Source of the DNA: a bacterium
GTDB lineage: Bacteria; Patescibacteriota; Doudnabacteria; UBA920
DNA: 16,915 bases
Reading direction: 5' to 3'
Assembly: GCA_021789715.1 (NCBI GenBank)
Contig: JAJYJE010000002.1
Coordinates: forward strand, 1-16,915
Shown here: positions 14,338 through 16,915 of the stretch, one piece after another
Numbering within the stretch: the first letter of the stretch is position 1
Layout: each line of letters starts with the position of its first letter
Program-made: the position numbers and the translations under genes
Notes under the pieces: generated by a model
Told to the model about the DNA's origin: nothing
Databases searched by the model: none
The model's input: the letters and a program-made list of their open reading frames with translations, nothing else

Positions 14338-15708
14338 ATGAAACAAAAAGGTCGTAAAAAATTTAATTATATTGCTGTAGTTTCGGCAATTATTATTGCC
14401 GTAGTATTTTTTGCGGTACCTAATGCTTATGCGAATTCAACCGGAACTGTCAATGGTTGTACTATAACCATAAAGAGTATGGAAATTCAGCCACAAAATG
14501 TTGCCACGTCGCAGACTCCTGTAAAGTTTTATGCTGATGTTGCTCAATCAGGTACTGGACTGGCTTGCCAGCCCTATAATCAGGTATATTTTATTTGGTA
14601 TGCGTCTTATGTCGCTCCCGGATCTCCAGTATGCTCTTTTCAGTCTGTAGGCTATTCTGCCGGAGATGTTTGTCCAGGCGTAGAAATTACCAGAGGGTTA
14701 TATGATTTTACAACCAAAACTGAGCAAAATATCGCTAAGAGCGGCGATTTAAGCAATGTTGATTTTAGTCAACTGGCAAATCCGGCAGTTATGCCCTACT
14801 ATATGGTGATCCAGTCAAACGGCCAAACCTTTGCCGATACCAAAAGTTGGAATAAAACTTTAAGCATTTCCGGACAGACCTCGTCGGGCGGAGCGAATTT
14901 GCTGGGGTTAAATATCAAGTTAGACAAAACAGTGGTCAGTCCCGACGGTGGGGATTTGGTAGTAACTGTAAATGCCGTAAGCGCTTCGGATATCCAAAAT
15001 TTTCCTAGTCAGATAGCACTTTTAACATATGTTAACGGTAAGCAAGTTGGTAACAATTATGGATCCAAAAACCAGGGCCTTAGCAGAGACTGGCTCCAGA
15101 ACGACCAGACATTTCAACAAATTTCTCCTACTGCTCAAAACGGTTTTCAGAACGGCCCTAATTCCATAAGAGTTGATGTTCAGGATGCCGGCGCGCCATA
15201 TAGGCTTTACGCGCGTGCTACAGCGACCGTACAGGGGCAGGGTTATAGTGCCACTGGCACCGGTAATCCTCCAAGTAGTCAAGGTACTGGTAACCCGCCA
15301 ACCGGTACGGGCACAGGAAACCCGCCAACCGGTACGGGCACTACACAGGGATCAGCTATTGACTGTTCTACAAACCCTAATCCGAATTACTGTTTTGTTA
15401 ATCCTTTGCCGGTTGATAATCTGACGGCCGTGTTGCTGCTGATTATGAAAGGCTTCTTGGGGATTATCGCCATTTGGGCCGTGGCATTTATAGTTATTGG
15501 CGGTTTCAGGATGGTAATATCACAGGGGAATGAGGAGGCTGTTACCGCCGCCCGGAAAACTATTACCTGGGCAATTCTCGGCCTGGTTATCGCTTCGCTT
15601 TCTTTTAGTATCATTGCCATAGTCCAGAGTTTGCTCCAGTCGAGCACGACTCAAAATGTAAACAGCGCGAATAAAACCGGCATTATCGCGTGGAAGAAAC
15701 TGGGCTAG
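14338..15708 (+). CDS. Large secreted protein with C-terminal pilin-like two-helix module
   Basis: The 456-aa protein has a Sec signal (about 1-33, ending NAYANS), then some 270 residues of beta-rich outside sequence in which I recognise no domain; the part near 183-300 (LGLNIKLDKTVVSPDGGDLVVTV... split by strands) may be Ig-like. A Gly/Thr/Pro linker built of GNPPTGTGT repeats follows (about 306-337). The C-terminal 100 residues are a VirB2/TrbC-like pair of membrane helices (about 362-387 and 406-430) with QGNEEAV (GNEE 397-400) in the loop. A pilin module at the C-terminal end of a large exported domain suggests a tip, adhesin or decorating subunit. Codon use in the first 700 nt is more AT-rich than neighbouring genes, which may reflect fast divergence or acquisition. 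There is no ribosome binding site. Confidence 0.7.
   Translation: MKQKGRKKFNYIAVVSAIIIAVVFFAVPNAYANSTGTVNGCTITIKSMEIQPQNVATSQTPVKFYADVAQSGTGLACQPYNQVYFIWYASYVAPGSPVCSFQSVGYSAGDVCPGVEITRGLYDFTTKTEQNIAKSGDLSNVDFSQLANPAVMPYYMVIQSNGQTFADTKSWNKTLSISGQTSSGGANLLGLNIKLDKTVVSPDGGDLVVTVNAVSASDIQNFPSQIALLTYVNGKQVGNNYGSKNQGLSRDWLQNDQTFQQISPTAQNGFQNGPNSIRVDVQDAGAPYRLYARATATVQGQGYSATGTGNPPSSQGTGNPPTGTGTGNPPTGTGTTQGSAIDCSTNPNPNYCFVNPLPVDNLTAVLLLIMKGFLGIIAIWAVAFIVIGGFRMVISQGNEEAVTAARKTITWAILGLVIASLSFSIIAIVQSLLQSSTTQNVNSANKTGIIAWKKLG
15292..15341 (+). repeat. 27-bp tandem repeat encoding a Gly/Thr/Pro linker
   Basis: A 23-base run beginning AACCCGCCAACCGG occurs exactly at 15292-15314 and 15319-15341, a period of 27 bases (nine codons, GNPPTGTGT). 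A degenerate earlier unit (GTGNPPSSQ) precedes it at about 15256-15291. The period keeps the reading frame, so copy-number change would only alter linker length. Confidence 0.85.
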
Positions 15709-15731
15709 TAAAAACGGAATAGAATCAAAAT

Positions 15732-16607
15732 ATGTCTCCAACTTTAAAATACAAAAAAATTATAGCCGTGTTTTTGCTACTGCTCGGTCTTGCTTCTTTT
15801 CGCTCCGTTTCTGCCGATTCATGCGAGGATCTGCGCAATCAATTTACCATTCAGGTAAATAATCATAGCGTAGACACGATCCAGCAGTTGCCCAACATAT
15901 GCACTGCCACCGATTTGGCAAACCGAATCATTAATATTCTTATGACTCTTGCCGCCATTATCGCGGTGGGCGCGCTTATGCTCGGCGGGTTTTGGTATTT
16001 AACGGCGGCAGGCAACGAGGAGCAGTCGGAAAAGGGGAGAAAAGCGATTATGAGTTCCGTAATCGGGCTGGTAGTGATAATAATGGCTTTTGCCATTGTG
16101 AAAATTACGGTTAATTTATTAACGTCGAACGTCAGCAGTAATGCTCCGGCCGCCGCCGCTACCTCTGGCGGCAACACGCCCCCTCCGTCTAACAATTCTC
16201 CGTCCGGGGCATCGGCCGGCACGCCGCTATGCGCGGATCCAAGCAATATGGTCTGCGGTTTAACCCAGCAGCAAGCTAACGCTTATGACGGTAACGACCA
16301 TATTGTCAGCCAGAGCAATCCCATATACCAGAATAACAGCGTTAGCGGCCTTTCGGTTTCGGTGGCGGTTAACGCGTCTGACGCGCAGGCTCTTGCCGAA
16401 GTGTATAGGTTTTGCGGCAGCGATACCGTACCGGTGGCGCAATTATACGTAAACGGCACAATGATGGTAGGTGACACGTTCCAAGGCTCCGGTTCCGGCA
16501 CTTGGACCGCGGCCTTGCAGTATGCCGCCGTAAGCCCGTCCGATACCGTATCGGTGTATATTTGCGGCCATCAGCTGCCCGGCGCTACGTGGTCGCCGCC
16601 GCGGTAA
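15732..16607 (+). CDS. Pilin-like membrane protein with C-terminal outside domain
   Basis: The 291-aa protein has a Sec signal (about 1-28, ending SVSADS), a short cysteine-containing stretch, then the two-helix pilin module (about 64-86 and 105-127) with TAAGNEEQSEKGRKAIMSSV in the loop (GNEE 94-97). A Pro/Ser/Ala/Gly linker (about 140-165) leads to a C-terminal domain of about 125 residues with four cysteines (CADPSNMVC, FCGS, YICG), not recognised. Here the extra domain is at the C-terminal end, whereas in the preceding gene it is N-terminal. The gene follows its neighbour after 23 nt. It is probably part of the same surface structure; no enzymatic motif is seen. Confidence 0.7.
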   Translation: MSPTLKYKKIIAVFLLLLGLASFRSVSADSCEDLRNQFTIQVNNHSVDTIQQLPNICTATDLANRIINILMTLAAIIAVGALMLGGFWYLTAAGNEEQSEKGRKAIMSSVIGLVVIIMAFAIVKITVNLLTSNVSSNAPAAAATSGGNTPPPSNNSPSGASAGTPLCADPSNMVCGLTQQQANAYDGNDHIVSQSNPIYQNNSVSGLSVSVAVNASDAQALAEVYRFCGSDTVPVAQLYVNGTMMVGDTFQGSGSGTWTAALQYAAVSPSDTVSVYICGHQLPGATWSPPR

Positions 16608-16608
16608 A

Positions 16609-16638
16609 TTGGCCAAAAGGCAAAAAATGTTCTATAAT
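16609..16638 (+). promoter_or_regulatory. Possible promoter for the last gene
   Basis: TTGGCC (16609-16614), 18-nt spacer, TATAAT (16633-16638). A second TATAAT overlaps at 16640-16645. It would allow separate expression of the fourth pilin-like gene. Confidence 0.5.
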
Positions 16639-16669
16639 ATATAATGTAGTAACTACCCTCGCCCTTCTT

Positions 16670-16695
16670 CCCTCTCCCTAAAAAGAGGGAGAGGG
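16670..16695. repeat. CCCTCTCCCT palindrome
   Basis: CCCTCTCCCT (16670-16679) pairs perfectly with AGGGAGAGGG (16686-16695) around AAAAAG. It lies in the leader of the last gene with no T-run. The arms form a 10-bp stem that could affect access to the downstream ribosome binding site, or be a dispersed intergenic palindrome. Confidence 0.65.
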
Positions 16696-16726
16696 GGGTA
16701 AGGTGCTCGAGAAGGGGGTGAATAGC

Positions 16727-16915
16727 TTGAAACAAATAGTCAAAAACATCGATTACAAAAAAGTTATAAAAATTGCCGCCATAATCGGATTAATGTCCGC
16801 CCCGCTTTTGGCTTCCGCCTTGGCGCTGCCGAACTGCAATTCCCTTAACGGAGTTAACTGCTCTTCCAACGGCACGCTCACCGGCCTTATTACCACGGTC
16901 ATTAACTGGCTGCTG
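16727..16915 (+). CDS. Pilin-like protein, 5' part only (cut by window end)
   Basis: An open frame of 63 codons runs off the window. It starts with a lysine-rich n-region and a hydrophobic signal (IKIAAIIGLMSAPLLASA), then a short cysteine-containing stretch (LPNCNSLNGVNCSSNG) and the beginning of a membrane helix (LITTVINWLL). This is the same start layout as the genes at 13857 and 15732, so it is probably the next pilin-like subunit. The start is inferred: AAGGGGGTG (16712-16720) is the best ribosome binding site in the window and sits 6 nt before TTG 16727. GTG 16718 in the same frame is possible but would be buried in that site. Confidence 0.65.
   Translation, partial: MKQIVKNIDYKKVIKIAAIIGLMSAPLLASALALPNCNSLNGVNCSSNGTLTGLITTVINWLL

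Overview
The window is about 16.9 kb, moderate in GC, with every supported gene on the plus strand. It looks like a chromosomal piece of a Patescibacteria/CPR bacterium, probably Parcubacteria-like. The reasons are compact genes with mostly no Shine-Dalgarno sequence, a DksA-like protein without its zinc cysteines, a divergent LspA, a DnaQ-like exonuclease joined to an eroded DinG-like region, a remnant of the 'four helix bundle protein' family, and a run of two-helix VirB2/TrbC-like pilin proteins sharing a GNEE motif. The taxon is inferred from gene character; no rRNA or tRNA gene was seen.

Region by region: 1-640 is a small IS200-like/REP-associated tyrosine transposase between GC-rich hairpins, with a 16-bp inverted repeat covering its start and stop codons. 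683-4145 holds a promoter, ftsK and a RodZ-like membrane HTH protein. 4224-5469 is recA, with a near-consensus promoter, a GAACGTTC palindrome at the predicted transcription start and a perfect terminator. 5497-7818 is the exonuclease/pseudo-helicase. 7819-8701 has no credible protein gene but holds a consensus promoter, about 520 nt of strongly structured sequence and a terminator; I read it as an unidentified structured RNA gene. 8702-11037 is a close-packed dksA-like/lspA/yifB(comM) group. 11185-12087 is galU and 12198-13502 an orphan sugar-binding lipoprotein. 13571-13800 is a broken four-helix-bundle gene. 13857 to the window end is a pilin-like operon.

How the genes may work together: FtsK, RecA, the exonuclease and YifB/ComM all handle DNA (segregation, recombination, processing of incoming DNA). 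The terminal cluster encodes secreted two-helix membrane proteins, some carrying large outside domains, that could form or decorate a VirB2-like pilus. LspA would process lipoproteins such as the sugar-binding protein. A link between the pilin cluster and the DNA-uptake gene comM is inference.

Most worth following up: the structured RNA at about 8014-8534, the exonuclease fused to a DinG-like region without helicase motifs, the serial pilin cluster with different extension domains, the REP-like transposase locus, and likely leaderless promoters at galU and the first pilin gene.
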